From the NCBI GenBank assembly GCA_024236015.1, contig JACKLK010000005.1, positions 124,001-188,000 on the forward strand: DNA of 64,000 nucleotides, written 5' to 3'. Below are positions 27,269-36,592 of this stretch, one piece after another. This DNA comes from Rhodoferax sp. (GTDB lineage: Bacteria; Pseudomonadota; Gammaproteobacteria; Burkholderiales; Burkholderiaceae_C). Below the pieces are notes generated by a model. It saw only the letters and a list, made by a program, of their open reading frames with translations, was not told the origin of the DNA and made no database searches. A program made the translations under genes and the position numbers. Positions within the stretch are counted from its first letter, which is position 1. Each line of letters opens with the position of its first letter.

Positions 27269-28840
27269 ATGACACAACCCCTGTTCGGACGCCGTCGGTT
27301 CCTGGGCGCAGGCGCCGCGTTCGGGGCTGGCGCGATGGGCCTGGCCGGATGTGCGCACACCGTCGGCATGCAGGACATCGACAGCACCACGCCGATCGCG
27401 ACGGTGGAACATGGCCGGTTGCGCGGCGTGCGCGCGGGGTCGGTGGCCATGTTCAAGCGTGTGCCGTACGCCGCCAACCCGTTCACGGCAAGCAACCGGT
27501 TCCAGGCGCCGCAACCGGTGAGCGCCTGGTCGGGCGAGCGCGACGCGTCTGCCTACGGCCCGATGCCGCCGCAACCGTCCCGTGCGCCGGGTGGCGGACT
27601 GGCCGGCGCGGCGGACGACCTCACGCTCAACATCTGGGCACCCACGCAAGCCCGCAATGCGCCCGTGATGGTGTGGTTTCCCGGTGGCGCCTTCTACCGT
27701 GTCGATGCCGCCGAAGGCTGGTATGACGGCAGCGGCTTTGCGCGCCAGGGCATCGTGGTGGTCACGGTCAACTACCGCGTCGGCATCGATGGCTTCATGA
27801 CGCTCGATGGCATGCCCGACAACCGCGGCTTGCTCGATCAGGTGGCGGCACTGCAATGGATCCGGCGCAACATCGCGTCCTTCGGCGGCAATCCCGACGA
27901 CGTGACGATATCCGGGCAGTCGGCGGGCGCGCAAAGCGTGATGCTGCTCATGGGCATGCCCATGGCCCAGGGCCTGTTCCGCAAAGCCATCGCCCAGAGT
28001 CCGCCGCAGAACCATTTCACGCTGGACCAGGCGCGGCGCATCGCAGCGGCGACAGCGGATGTGCTCCGGGTCCGGCCCTCGGCCCAGGCCATGGCGTCCG
28101 TGTCGTTGCCGGACATGATCGCCGGCACCGAGAAGATGATTGGCGACCTGCGTGATCGTGCCAAGTGGGGCCCGATCGGCGGTCAGCCGCCGTACCTGCC
28201 GGTGGTCGACGGCAAGGTGCTCACGACAACGCCGCTGGCGGCCTTGCACCGGCATGCCGGTTCCATCCCCTTGCTGATCGGTTGCACCGACGAGGAGGCG
28301 CGCCTGTACCTGGTGCCGGGCGGTACCATCGACCGCATTGCGCCGCCCGCGTTCCAGGGCGCGCTGCGCGGCAACCGCCTGCCCGCCCATGCGGCGGATG
28401 TCTACGCCAAGGTGCGCGACAAGGCATCGCCGGGTGACATGCTCGCCGCCCTGGAGTCGGACGCCACCTTCCGCATCCCGACGCTGCGTTTCGCCGAACA
28501 GCGCGTGGCGGCCGGCGCCCCGGTCTGGCTCTACAACTTCGGCTGGTCGTCTCCTGGTTTCGGCGGCCGCCTGGGTGCAGGGCATGTGGTGGATGTGCCA
28601 TTCGCCTTCGACACGCTGGCCACGAAACAGGCCGCGCCTTTCCTGGGCGGACCGGGCTACCAGCCGCTGGCCGACGAGATGCACGCGCGATGGACACGCT
28701 TCATCAAGACGGGCGATGCCGGATGGCCCCGATATGAACTGGCCACCCGGCCGACGATGCGCTTCGACACCACCTCTGCCGTGGTGTCCGACCCGCTGGC
28801 CGATCGCCGCACGTTGTGGGCGGCCACCACTTTCGATTGA
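27269..28840 (+). CDS. Type B carboxylesterase, exported lipoprotein
   Basis: A 523-residue esterase of the cholinesterase-like fold. The N-terminus has a twin-arginine motif (GRRRFLGAGAAF) and a lipobox (GLAGC), so it is probably folded before export and lipid-anchored. It shows VMVWFPGGAFYR (oxyanion region), YRVGIDGF, DQVAALQWIRRNIASFGGNP, and the elbow GQSAGAQS with Ser218. A late GAGHVVDVPFAF supplies the likely catalytic His. AAGGAG precedes the start. The substrate is unknown; it stands alone before a broken TRAP binding protein. Confidence 0.9.
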   Translation: MTQPLFGRRRFLGAGAAFGAGAMGLAGCAHTVGMQDIDSTTPIATVEHGRLRGVRAGSVAMFKRVPYAANPFTASNRFQAPQPVSAWSGERDASAYGPMPPQPSRAPGGGLAGAADDLTLNIWAPTQARNAPVMVWFPGGAFYRVDAAEGWYDGSGFARQGIVVVTVNYRVGIDGFMTLDGMPDNRGLLDQVAALQWIRRNIASFGGNPDDVTISGQSAGAQSVMLLMGMPMAQGLFRKAIAQSPPQNHFTLDQARRIAAATADVLRVRPSAQAMASVSLPDMIAGTEKMIGDLRDRAKWGPIGGQPPYLPVVDGKVLTTTPLAALHRHAGSIPLLIGCTDEEARLYLVPGGTIDRIAPPAFQGALRGNRLPAHAADVYAKVRDKASPGDMLAALESDATFRIPTLRFAEQRVAAGAPVWLYNFGWSSPGFGGRLGAGHVVDVPFAFDTLATKQAAPFLGGPGYQPLADEMHARWTRFIKTGDAGWPRYELATRPTMRFDTTSAVVSDPLADRRTLWAATTFD

Positions 28841-28894
28841 ACCGGCAGGACCTGCCGGAATCGTTCCATTCGTTCAACCATGTAGGAGACACCC

Positions 28895-29926
28895 ATGAAA
28901 TCCTGGACCAAGACCCTCGCCCTCACGGTGATCGGCGCCGCAGTGGCGGGCCATGCGCTGGCCGCAGACGTGACACTGCGATTCCACCAGTTCCTGCCCC
29001 CGCAGGCCACCATCCCCAGCAAGGCCATCACGCCCTGGGTCGCGAAAGTCGAGAAGGAAAGTGGCGGGCGCATCAAGATCCAGCGTTTCGACTCCATGGC
29101 GCTCGGCGGCAAGCCGCCCGAGTTGTTCGACCAGGCCAAGGACGGTGTCGCCGACATCGTCTGGACCGTTCTCGGCTACAGCCCCGGCCGGTTCCCCAAG
29201 ACCGAGGTCTTCGAGCTGCCGTTCCTCACGACCAACGCCACGGCAAGCTCGCAGGCCCTGATGGAGTTCGTGTAGAAAAATGCCATGGACGAGTTCGCCG
29301 ATGTCCAACTGATCTGCGTGAACACGCACGGCCCGGGCCTGTTCCACAGTCGCGAACCGATCACCAAGCTGGCGGACCTCAAGGGCATGAAGGTGCGTGG
29401 CGGCTCGCGCGTCATCAACATCATGCTCGACCAGCTCGGCGCCACCCCGGTGGGCATGCCGATCAATGGCGTCGGTGAAGCGCTGTCCAAGGGCGTGCTC
29501 GACGCCACGACGATTCCCTGGGAGGTGGTTCCCGCCTTCAAGGTGCAGCAGATCATTCACAACCACACCACGTTTGCCGGCGGCAAGGCGCTGTACAACA
29601 GCACCTTCGCGATGGTCATGAACAAGGCCAGTTATGCCAAGCTGCCGGCCGACCTGAAGAAGGTGATCGACAACAACTCGGGCCAGGGCTGCTCGAAGGC
29701 CTTCGGTGCGGCGATGGACGCGGGTGACGTGGTCGGCAAGGGCCTGGCGGTCAAGGCCGGCAACAAGATCCACGAACTCGACGCGGCCGAGACACAACGC
29801 TGGCAGCAGGCGGCTGCGGGTACCCGCGCAGCCTGGTACAAGGAGGTCGCGGCCAAAGGCATCGATGGCGAAAAACTGGCCAAGGATGCTGAAGCGCTGG
29901 TGGACAAGTACACCAAGGCCCAGTAA
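28895..29926 (+). pseudogene. TRAP transporter substrate-binding protein (DctP) with in-frame amber stop
   Basis: A DctP-family periplasmic binding protein whose frame is cut by a TAG at 29273-29275. Codons 1-126 give a signal peptide (TLALTVIGAAVAGHALAADV) and the N-lobe (ALGGKPPELFDQAKDGVADI). The same frame then reads straight on: KNAMDEFADVQLICVNTHGPGLF to the natural end at 29926. Homologues have Glu in such a position, so one G-to-T change (GAG to TAG) explains it. No insertion, deletion or DctQ/DctM gene is present. It is a fresh nonsense pseudogene unless the stop is suppressed or a sequencing error. Confidence 0.85.
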
Positions 29927-30519
29927 GCGAAACCGAGCGGGACATCCGTCCCGTCGGATGTGCGTCGAGTGCCGAGCATCTGGCGATGCCGCAGACCTCG
30001 ACGCATGTCACGGTGATCCGTCGAACCCAAGCGCTGTTCGATGGTCCGGCACCGGGGACCCCGACGCGTGCCGCAGGCGCCGCCGGGGCTGCCATACCGT
30101 GCGCGGAACCGGTGCCGGGTGCGGTTTCGTACCGCCGGTCGCCAACAAGATGTTGGATTGAGTAACAACCGGGCCGCGGGCGATGGCCGCGTGCACGCCC
30201 CATCCCTGTGCGTATTGCGCGCGTCGGCGCATGCGTGGCTGCAACGTGTCGAACGGCTACGCCGGCACCCCGATCATCCTTCGCCCGTCCCTGTGCGGCC
30301 GGGCCCGCGCGACGACTTTCTCCCTTGCGCATGGGCATCGAACGCGATGCGTGATGCGCGTGCGCCGCGAGCACCTCGCGCGTCGAATCCGACGACAACC
30401 ATGCACTGCTTCTGCGCATGCGCGTGGCGCGTAGTCCGGACGGCGCGTTTACTTCGAGTGATCGATGTGCATAATAAATTCGTGACAGGGGTTACAACCG
30501 CTCACCGGAGGAGGATGTC
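29927..30519. other. Intergenic region before the exopolysaccharide locus
   Basis: A 593-bp gap. Just past the DctP stop there are two competing small hairpins (29938-29953 and 29942-29961) without a T-run. The middle is GC-rich and featureless. The right end carries the candidate promoter of the exopolysaccharide genes. Confidence 0.5.
30448..30475 (+). promoter_or_regulatory. Candidate sigma-70 promoter of the exopolysaccharide locus
   Basis: TTTACT (30448-30453) and CATAAT (30470-30475) are separated by 16 bp, matching the consensus at 4/6 and 5/6. The site lies 45 bp before the first gene in one of the few AT-rich patches of the region. Confidence 0.5.
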
Positions 30520-31947
30520 TTGCTTTACCACAACGTACGTGTACTGGCCCATGCGGCCAGTGCCATCGATGCGGCGATTCTGTGCGGCGCAGCGGGTGCG
30601 GTGTGGTGGCTGGACGGCGGATCCGTCGATGAGCGCAGCGTTGAATGGGTGTCCGGGCCAGGCGTGTTGCTGGTGACGCTGGCCGCCGCGTTCATGGCCA
30701 TCGGCGGGCGCATGCGCCTGTACGATCCCTGGCGGACCGAGAGCGTCTGGCGCGAATTGCTGGCGCTGACGGAAGCGACCGTCTATGCCATGGGGCTGGC
30801 GACCCTGGCCGAAACCATCCTCGTCGATGAACTGCAGGGGCTGCAGCTGGGTGCCATGCTGCTCGCGGGATGGCTGGCCCTGGTGATCTTCCGCGTCGCC
30901 GGTCGGCTGGTGATCCGCCGCCTGCGCAGCCGGGGCGACGACTACCGCGTGTGGCTGGTGGTCGGCCACAACAGCCGGTCGTCGGAGCTGCTGGACGAGA
31001 TCGACGCGAATCCGCAATACGGGATCCGCGTGGCAGCGGTGCTCGACGTGGTCGGTACCGGAAATGACGAAACCCGTGCGCCTGTGCGCGAGGGGGTCGC
31101 GGTGCAGACGCTGCAGGATCCGGAGGCGTTGCGTGCCGTGCTGGCATGCCAGGTCATCGACGAGGTGGTGATCACCTTGCCGGTGCGCACCTGTTATGAC
31201 CAGATCCACGACATGCTGCGCATCTGTGCCAAGGCCGGCATATCGGTGAAGTTGTTGCCCGAGGCCTTCGTGGTGCCGCAATCGCGCCGACACCTGTCGT
31301 ACATCGGGAACACCGCGGTGCTCACGCATTACAGCGGCACCGGGAATTACGGGCAGCTGCTGCTCAAGCGGCTGATCGACATGTTCGGTGCGGCGCTGGG
31401 CCTGCTGGTCACCGGGCCGGCGCTGCTGGTACTCATGGCGGCGGTCCGGCTGGGCTCGCCGGGGCCGGCGCTGTTCCGCCAGACGCGCACGGGCCTGCAC
31501 GGCCGGCCGTTCACGATGCTCAAGCTGCGCACCATGTACATGGATGCCGAGTCGCGCAAATCATCCCTGTCCGAGCGCAATGAACGCGACGGCACGGCGT
31601 TCAAGCTGAAGAACGATCCCCGCATCACCGGCATCGGGCGCTGGCTGCGCAAGTTCCATATCGATGAACTGCCGCAACTGTGGAACGTCCTGGTGGGTGA
31701 CATGAGCCTGGTCGGGCCGCGGCCCTTGCCGGTGCAGGAGGCCACCGGCAACGAATGGTGGCAACGCCGGCGCCTGACGGTGCCCCCGGGCCTGACCTGC
31801 CTGTGGCAACTCGAGGACGATCCCGTGATTCCGTTCCAGCAATGGATGCGCATGGACATGGACTACATTGATCGTTGGTCCGTATGGCTGGACCTGAAGA
31901 TCATCCTGCTCACCTTTGCAACATTGGCGCGCGGACGGGGCTGGTAG
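30520..31947 (+). CDS. Exopolysaccharide polyprenyl glycosylphosphotransferase (chain initiation)
   Basis: A 475-residue membrane enzyme that moves a sugar-1-phosphate onto undecaprenyl phosphate, the first step of the polymer. The N-terminal half has about four membrane spans and a CoA-binding-like Rossmann domain (VWLVVGHNSRSSELLDEID). The catalytic C-terminal domain shows KRLIDMFGAALGLL, FTMLKLRTMYMDAE, KFHIDELPQLWNVLVGDMSL and VGPRPLPVQ. This is the WcaJ/PglC type, the sugar often glucose. The start is TTG, set by GGAGGAGG immediately upstream; the nearby ATG at 30515 is in another frame. Confidence 0.93.
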   Translation: MLYHNVRVLAHAASAIDAAILCGAAGAVWWLDGGSVDERSVEWVSGPGVLLVTLAAAFMAIGGRMRLYDPWRTESVWRELLALTEATVYAMGLATLAETILVDELQGLQLGAMLLAGWLALVIFRVAGRLVIRRLRSRGDDYRVWLVVGHNSRSSELLDEIDANPQYGIRVAAVLDVVGTGNDETRAPVREGVAVQTLQDPEALRAVLACQVIDEVVITLPVRTCYDQIHDMLRICAKAGISVKLLPEAFVVPQSRRHLSYIGNTAVLTHYSGTGNYGQLLLKRLIDMFGAALGLLVTGPALLVLMAAVRLGSPGPALFRQTRTGLHGRPFTMLKLRTMYMDAESRKSSLSERNERDGTAFKLKNDPRITGIGRWLRKFHIDELPQLWNVLVGDMSLVGPRPLPVQEATGNEWWQRRRLTVPPGLTCLWQLEDDPVIPFQQWMRMDMDYIDRWSVWLDLKIILLTFATLARGRGW

Positions 31948-31984
31948 CCCTGCCGCCTGCCGCATTCACCCGCCGACGCACCCC

Positions 31985-32719
31985 ATGACGTTCATCCCCC
32001 GGATTCTCCGACCCTTGCATGTGCTCGGCATCTGCGCCGCTGTCTTCGTGTTGTCGGCCTGTACCGCGCCGACGGCGAAGCAGGCCGAACAGGCCGTGCC
32101 GCCGGCGGTGATGGAGAGTTCGCTGCGGTACCAGAAGCAGTACCTGCTGACGGCCGGCGACCAGCTGGACATCGTCGTCTGGCGTACGCCCGAGGTGTCC
32201 CGCAGCGTGGTCATTCGCGCCGATGGCCAGATCAGCCTGCCGCTGCTGCAGGACGTCACGGCCGCGGGCCTGACCACGCGTGAGCTGGCCGACAAGCTGA
32301 CGCAGTTGCTGTCCGCACGGTTCGTCGATCCGCAGGTCGCCGTGGTGCCGACGCAGGTGCGCCAGGCCATGGTGTACGTGATGGGCGACGTCGGCAATCC
32401 CGCCGCAGTTCCGCTGCGCAATGCCGCCACGGCGCTGCAGGCGCTGGCCGCCGCCGGCGGCGTGCGCAAGTCCGGCGCCGAAGCCGACGTCACCGTGATC
32501 CGGCTGATGGAAAGCGGCCATCTCCGCGCCTTCGCGGTGCAGGGTCCCGCCGACGGCCAGCCCGCCCCCTACCTCACGCTGGCGGCCATGCCGCTGCAGG
32601 CCGACGACATCGTGTTTGTTCCCGAGAACGGACGCAGCCAGGTCAGCCGGTTCCTGGACGACATCGTGCTCAAGCCCTTGCAGGTGTTCCTGACCTTCAG
32701 GCTCATTTCAGACAATTGA
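31985..32719 (+). CDS. Wza-like polysaccharide export lipoprotein
   Basis: A 244-residue outer-membrane export protein. Lipobox FVLSAC puts the lipid anchor near residue 25. The Poly_export domain follows (LTAGDQLDIVVWRTPEVSR, VRADGQISLPLLQDV-like, GLTTRELADKL). One SLBB-like repeat follows (VYVMGDVGNPAAVPLRN), then FVPENGRSQ. It is shorter than E. coli Wza (379), as is usual for SLBB-poor exporters of this order. It probably pairs with the Wzc-like protein to form the secretion channel. Confidence 0.92.
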   Translation: MTFIPRILRPLHVLGICAAVFVLSACTAPTAKQAEQAVPPAVMESSLRYQKQYLLTAGDQLDIVVWRTPEVSRSVVIRADGQISLPLLQDVTAAGLTTRELADKLTQLLSARFVDPQVAVVPTQVRQAMVYVMGDVGNPAAVPLRNAATALQALAAAGGVRKSGAEADVTVIRLMESGHLRAFAVQGPADGQPAPYLTLAAMPLQADDIVFVPENGRSQVSRFLDDIVLKPLQVFLTFRLISDN

Positions 32720-32737
32720 CCGTAGGAGAAAAGAAGA

Positions 32738-33490
32738 ATGGAAAAGATGAAGATCGTGATCCTGTGCGGGGGCAAAGGCACGCGCGCCTATCCGTTCTCG
32801 GAACATTTCCCCAAGGTGATGATGCCGGTCAACGGGACCCCGGTGCTGGTGCATCTGATGCGCATGTATGCGGCGCAGGGATTCAAGGACTTCGTGCTGG
32901 CGGCGGGGCACCGCAAGGAGATGCTGCTGGATTACTTCGACGGCCGGCGGATGGACTGGAACATCGATATCGTCGACACCGGCGAGGATGCCGATACCGG
33001 CGACCGCATCATCCGCTGCGGCGTGCATGTGGGCGAGACCTTCATGGCCACCTACGGGGACGGCCTGGGCAATGTCGACCTGCAGGCGCTGCTGACCACG
33101 CACCGGCGCCACGGCGGGCTGGCGACGCTGACCACCGTGCCGCTGCGGTCGCAATACGGCCTGGTGGTGTTCGACGACGCCGGCAAGGTGCAGCGCTTCG
33201 AGGAAAAGCCGCTGGTGCGCGACTACTGGATCAACGCCGGGTTCTTCGTGTTCGAGAAGCGGGCCCTGTTCGACTGGCGCGGTCACAACCTGGAACAGAA
33301 CGTGCTGACCGACCTGGCGCAGCGCGGTGAACTGGGGGTCTACGAACACAACGGATTCTGGAAGTCCATGGACACCAGCAAGGACCAGAGCGAACTCGAG
33401 GCGCTGTGTACCGGCGGCCGCAACCCGCCCTGGATGGAGCCTCCGTGGCGGGCCGAAACGGTTCGGGAAGAGGTGGTGACAGGTGTCTGA
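32738..33490 (+). CDS. rfbF: Glucose-1-phosphate cytidylyltransferase-like nucleotidyltransferase
   Basis: A 250-residue sugar nucleotidyltransferase. The nucleotide-binding loop ILCGGKGTRAYPFSEHFPK is at residues 8-26; RfbF proteins have the same layout. Other marks are FMATYGDGLGNVD near residue 105, FEEKP near 153 and WINAGFFVFE near 165. GWKSMDT is replaced by GFWKSMDTSKDQ, the usual RfbF ending. It probably makes CDP-glucose from CTP and glucose-1-phosphate. Specificity for CTP is inferred from the family and from the adjacent RfbG-like dehydratase. TAGGAG precedes the start. Confidence 0.85.
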   Translation: MEKMKIVILCGGKGTRAYPFSEHFPKVMMPVNGTPVLVHLMRMYAAQGFKDFVLAAGHRKEMLLDYFDGRRMDWNIDIVDTGEDADTGDRIIRCGVHVGETFMATYGDGLGNVDLQALLTTHRRHGGLATLTTVPLRSQYGLVVFDDAGKVQRFEEKPLVRDYWINAGFFVFEKRALFDWRGHNLEQNVLTDLAQRGELGVYEHNGFWKSMDTSKDQSELEALCTGGRNPPWMEPPWRAETVREEVVTGV

Positions 33491-34484
33491 AACATCGGTT
33501 GATTTCTGGCATGGCCGCCCCGTCCTGGTGACCGGGGCGACCGGACTGCTCGGCAGCTGGCTGGTGCCGGCGCTGCATCGGCGTGGTGCCGACGTCACGG
33601 TGCTGGTACGCGACGCATTGCCGCGCAGCCTGCTGGTCGCCGATGGCTGGCTGGACAAGGTCAACGTCGTGCGCGGATCGCTCAGTGACGACAGCCTGCT
33701 GCGCCGCACCTTCGCCGAATACGGCATCCAGACCGTGTTCCACCTGGGCGCGCAGACGCTGGTGGGCGTGGCCAAGGTCGACCCGCTGGGTACGCTGGAG
33801 GCGAACGTGCGCGGCACCTGGCTGCTGCTGGAGGCCGCGCGGCAGGCCAAGGTGCCGCAGGTCATCGTCGCGTCGTCCGACAAGGCCTACGGCGACAGCA
33901 CCCAGCTTCCCTATCGCGAAGACCATCCGCTGCAAGGGCGATTCCCGTACGACTGCTCCAAGAGTTGCGCCGACCTGATCTCGACCATGTATGCCCAGAC
34001 CTATGGCCTGGGCGTGGCCATTGCCCGCTGCGGCAACCTGTTCGGCGGCGGCGACCTGAACTTCAGCCGCCTGATCCCGGGCGTGATCATGGCCACGCTG
34101 CGCGGACAGCCGTTCCAGATCCGCAGCAATGGCCAGTTCGTGCGCGATTTCCTGTATGTCGAGGACGCGGTGCAGGCCTACCTCGAACTTGCGCAAGGCC
34201 TGGCCGCCGATGCCGGCCTGGCGGGCCAGGCGTTCAATTTCGGCCTGGAGCTGCGGCCCACCATGCTGGACCTGACGCACAAGGTGCTGGCGATCATGGA
34301 GCGCAGCGATCTGCCGCCGCAGGTGCTCAATGTGGCCTCGGCCGAAATCTGCGAGCAGACGCTGGACGCGACCAAGGCACGAACCGTGCTCGGCTGGAAG
34401 GCCCGCCACGGCATGGACGACGGCTTGCGACGTACCGTCGACTGGTATTCACGCCACTTCGAGCTGCTGTCGACGCAGCGCTAG
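33483..34484 (+). CDS. CDP-glucose 4,6-dehydratase-like SDR enzyme
   Basis: A 333-residue extended short-chain dehydrogenase. The NAD loop is GATGLLGSW (residues 18-26), the serine/DK site is SSDKAYGDS near 140, and the catalytic Y-x3-K is YDCSKSCADL near 157. The GNLFGGGDLNFSRLIPG region follows RfbG proteins. It would convert CDP-glucose to CDP-4-keto-6-deoxyglucose. The GTG start overlaps the cytidylyltransferase by 8 bp, tying the two together. No RfbH-type C3 dehydratase follows; a radical SAM enzyme does. Confidence 0.85.
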   Translation: MSETSVDFWHGRPVLVTGATGLLGSWLVPALHRRGADVTVLVRDALPRSLLVADGWLDKVNVVRGSLSDDSLLRRTFAEYGIQTVFHLGAQTLVGVAKVDPLGTLEANVRGTWLLLEAARQAKVPQVIVASSDKAYGDSTQLPYREDHPLQGRFPYDCSKSCADLISTMYAQTYGLGVAIARCGNLFGGGDLNFSRLIPGVIMATLRGQPFQIRSNGQFVRDFLYVEDAVQAYLELAQGLAADAGLAGQAFNFGLELRPTMLDLTHKVLAIMERSDLPPQVLNVASAEICEQTLDATKARTVLGWKARHGMDDGLRRTVDWYSRHFELLSTQR

Positions 34485-34522
34485 GTGGGTCTGGTTTTTT
34501 TGTGATGACAAAGGGGTCCCCG

Positions 34523-36583
34523 ATGAAAGTCTACATAGCTGATCTTCGTTACGACTACTCTGGGGTGGTGGCCAATGACTGCATGCCACTCGGCGTGGCC
34601 TACATGAAAGCGGTGATGGACCGCGAAGACAAGGACCGCGAGATCGCGTCCCGGCTCTTCGTCTATCCCGAGAAACTGGCCAAGGCCCTGGTGGAGGATC
34701 CTCCCGACGTGCTGATGCTGACCAACTACGTCTGGAACGAGGCGCTCAGCCACTACTTCTTCAAGCTGGCCAAGCAGGTCAACCCGGGCATCCTCACCGT
34801 CATGGGCGGGCCCAACATCTCGCTGGAGACACCGCGCCAATGCGCCTATGTCGAACGCTTTCCCGACCTGGACGTGTACGCGCTGGGCGAAGGCGACTTC
34901 CTGGCCTATGAGATCGTGCGGACCTTTCTCGACCAGGGCATGTCGCTGGACAAGATCCGCGACATCGGCCTGCCTTCGAGCATCATGCGCATGCCCGACG
35001 GAAGCGCGATCAGCCGGGAAATGCCCCCGCGCCACAAGCTGGTGCAGGAGATCCCGTCGCCGTTTCTCAGCGGCGTGCAGGACGAATTCTTCGACGGCCG
35101 CCTGGCCCCGATGATCGAGACCAACCGCGGCTGCCCGTTCACCTGCACCTTCTGCGTGCAGGGAACGCGGTACTACACCAAGGTGCACAACTTCCCGGTC
35201 GAGCGCATCAAGGACGAGATCCGCTACATCGCCAAGCGCATCAAGCAGTATTCGCCCAACATGGGCACGCTGCGCATCGCCGACAGCAACTACGGCATGT
35301 TCGAGCGCGACATCGAGATCAGCGAATGCATCGGCGAGATGCAGCGCGAATACGCCTGGCCCACCTTCATCGATGCCACGACCGGCAAGAACATGGCCGA
35401 GCGCATCATCAAGTCGGTCGAGAAGGTCGGCGGTGCGCTGATGCTGTACCAGGCCGTGCAGTCGCTCGACGAGGACGTGCTGCGCAAGGTCAAGCGCCAG
35501 TCGATCAAGCTCGACGCCTACAAGACCCTGGAGGCCCACATGCGCGGGCGTGGCCTGCGTTCGGTGTCCGACCTGATCCTGGGCCTGCCGGGCGAGAGCC
35601 TGCAGACCCACCTCAAGGGCCTGCACCACCTGCTCGACACCAACATCCACCAGATGCACAACTTCCAGGCCATGATGCTCAAGGGCGCGGAACTGGAGAC
35701 GCAGGAATCGCGCGAGATGTTCAAGTTCGACACGCGTTTTCGCGTATTGCCGAAGAACTTCGGCGTCTACCGGGGCGACAAGGTGTTCGACGTCGAGGAG
35801 ATCATCGTCGCCACCGACACCTTGCCCTACGAGGACTACATCACCTGCCGCAAGTGGCACCTGGTGAGCAGCGTGTTCTGGAACGACCAGTGGTTCGAGG
35901 ACGTGGTGCGTTACACGCGCGGCCTGGGCATCAAGAACAGCGAATGGTGGTCGGCCATGTTGCCCGCGATGGAGAACGGCTCGCCCGAAGTGCGGCAGTT
36001 CCTGGACGATTTCGTCGGCGAGACCAATGGCGAGTTGTTCCCCACGCGCGAGGACTGCGTCGCGTTCTATTCGCGCGACGACAACTTCGAGCGGCTCAAG
36101 CGCGGCGAGATCGGCGACAACCTGATGTACCGCTACCGTGCCATCGCATCGTTCTTCCTGTGGGAAGGCATCTGCGCCTGCGCGATGGATGCGACACGCC
36201 AGTTGCTGATCGACCGCGGCCATGCCGCGAACGTGCCCGATTTCGAGACCTTCTGGGCCGATTTCAGCACCTACACGCGCAACAAGCACGCATCGGGCGA
36301 TCGCAACGAGCTGCTGCTCTCGCCGGTGCGGGCCGACATGCAGTACGACATCGCGGGCTGGCTGGCGCAGCCGACCCTGGGTTGCCCGTCGGAGTTCCGC
36401 CTCGCCGAGCGGCAGCCGTTCGTGTTCCGGCTCACCGACGAGGCGCGGCGCGAACTCAGCGCGGCGCTGTCGGTATGGTCGCTGCACATCAAGGGCCTGA
36501 CCAAGCTGGTGACACGCATCAACGTCGGCTGGCAGGTGCGCGAGTGTGTTCCGGATCACATCGAGGAGACCGCCGATGTCTGA
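34523..36583 (+). CDS. B12-binding-domain radical SAM protein
   Basis: A 686-residue enzyme. Residues 1-150 form a cobalamin-binding-like Rossmann domain (DVLMLTNYVWNEALSHYF, TVMGGPNISLETP); the cobalt-ligand motif D-x-H-x2-G is absent, as in many members. The radical SAM core begins APMIETNRGCPFTCTFC, with C-x3-C-x2-C for the 4Fe-4S cluster near residues 210-217, and continues TLRIADSNYGMF and RSVSDLILGLPGESLQTHL. The last 230 residues match no domain I know. It sits 38 bp after the CDP-sugar pair and so probably modifies that sugar (C-methylation, deoxygenation or rearrangement), but the reaction is unknown. Confidence 0.88.
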   Translation: MKVYIADLRYDYSGVVANDCMPLGVAYMKAVMDREDKDREIASRLFVYPEKLAKALVEDPPDVLMLTNYVWNEALSHYFFKLAKQVNPGILTVMGGPNISLETPRQCAYVERFPDLDVYALGEGDFLAYEIVRTFLDQGMSLDKIRDIGLPSSIMRMPDGSAISREMPPRHKLVQEIPSPFLSGVQDEFFDGRLAPMIETNRGCPFTCTFCVQGTRYYTKVHNFPVERIKDEIRYIAKRIKQYSPNMGTLRIADSNYGMFERDIEISECIGEMQREYAWPTFIDATTGKNMAERIIKSVEKVGGALMLYQAVQSLDEDVLRKVKRQSIKLDAYKTLEAHMRGRGLRSVSDLILGLPGESLQTHLKGLHHLLDTNIHQMHNFQAMMLKGAELETQESREMFKFDTRFRVLPKNFGVYRGDKVFDVEEIIVATDTLPYEDYITCRKWHLVSSVFWNDQWFEDVVRYTRGLGIKNSEWWSAMLPAMENGSPEVRQFLDDFVGETNGELFPTREDCVAFYSRDDNFERLKRGEIGDNLMYRYRAIASFFLWEGICACAMDATRQLLIDRGHAANVPDFETFWADFSTYTRNKHASGDRNELLLSPVRADMQYDIAGWLAQPTLGCPSEFRLAERQPFVFRLTDEARRELSAALSVWSLHIKGLTKLVTRINVGWQVRECVPDHIEETADV

Positions 36584-36592
36584 CGGCGGGGC

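Noticed and set aside
29273..29275. Programmed read-through or pyrrolysine at the TRAP amber codon
   Set aside because: No supporting context or Pyl genes; a simple nonsense mutation is the easier explanation.
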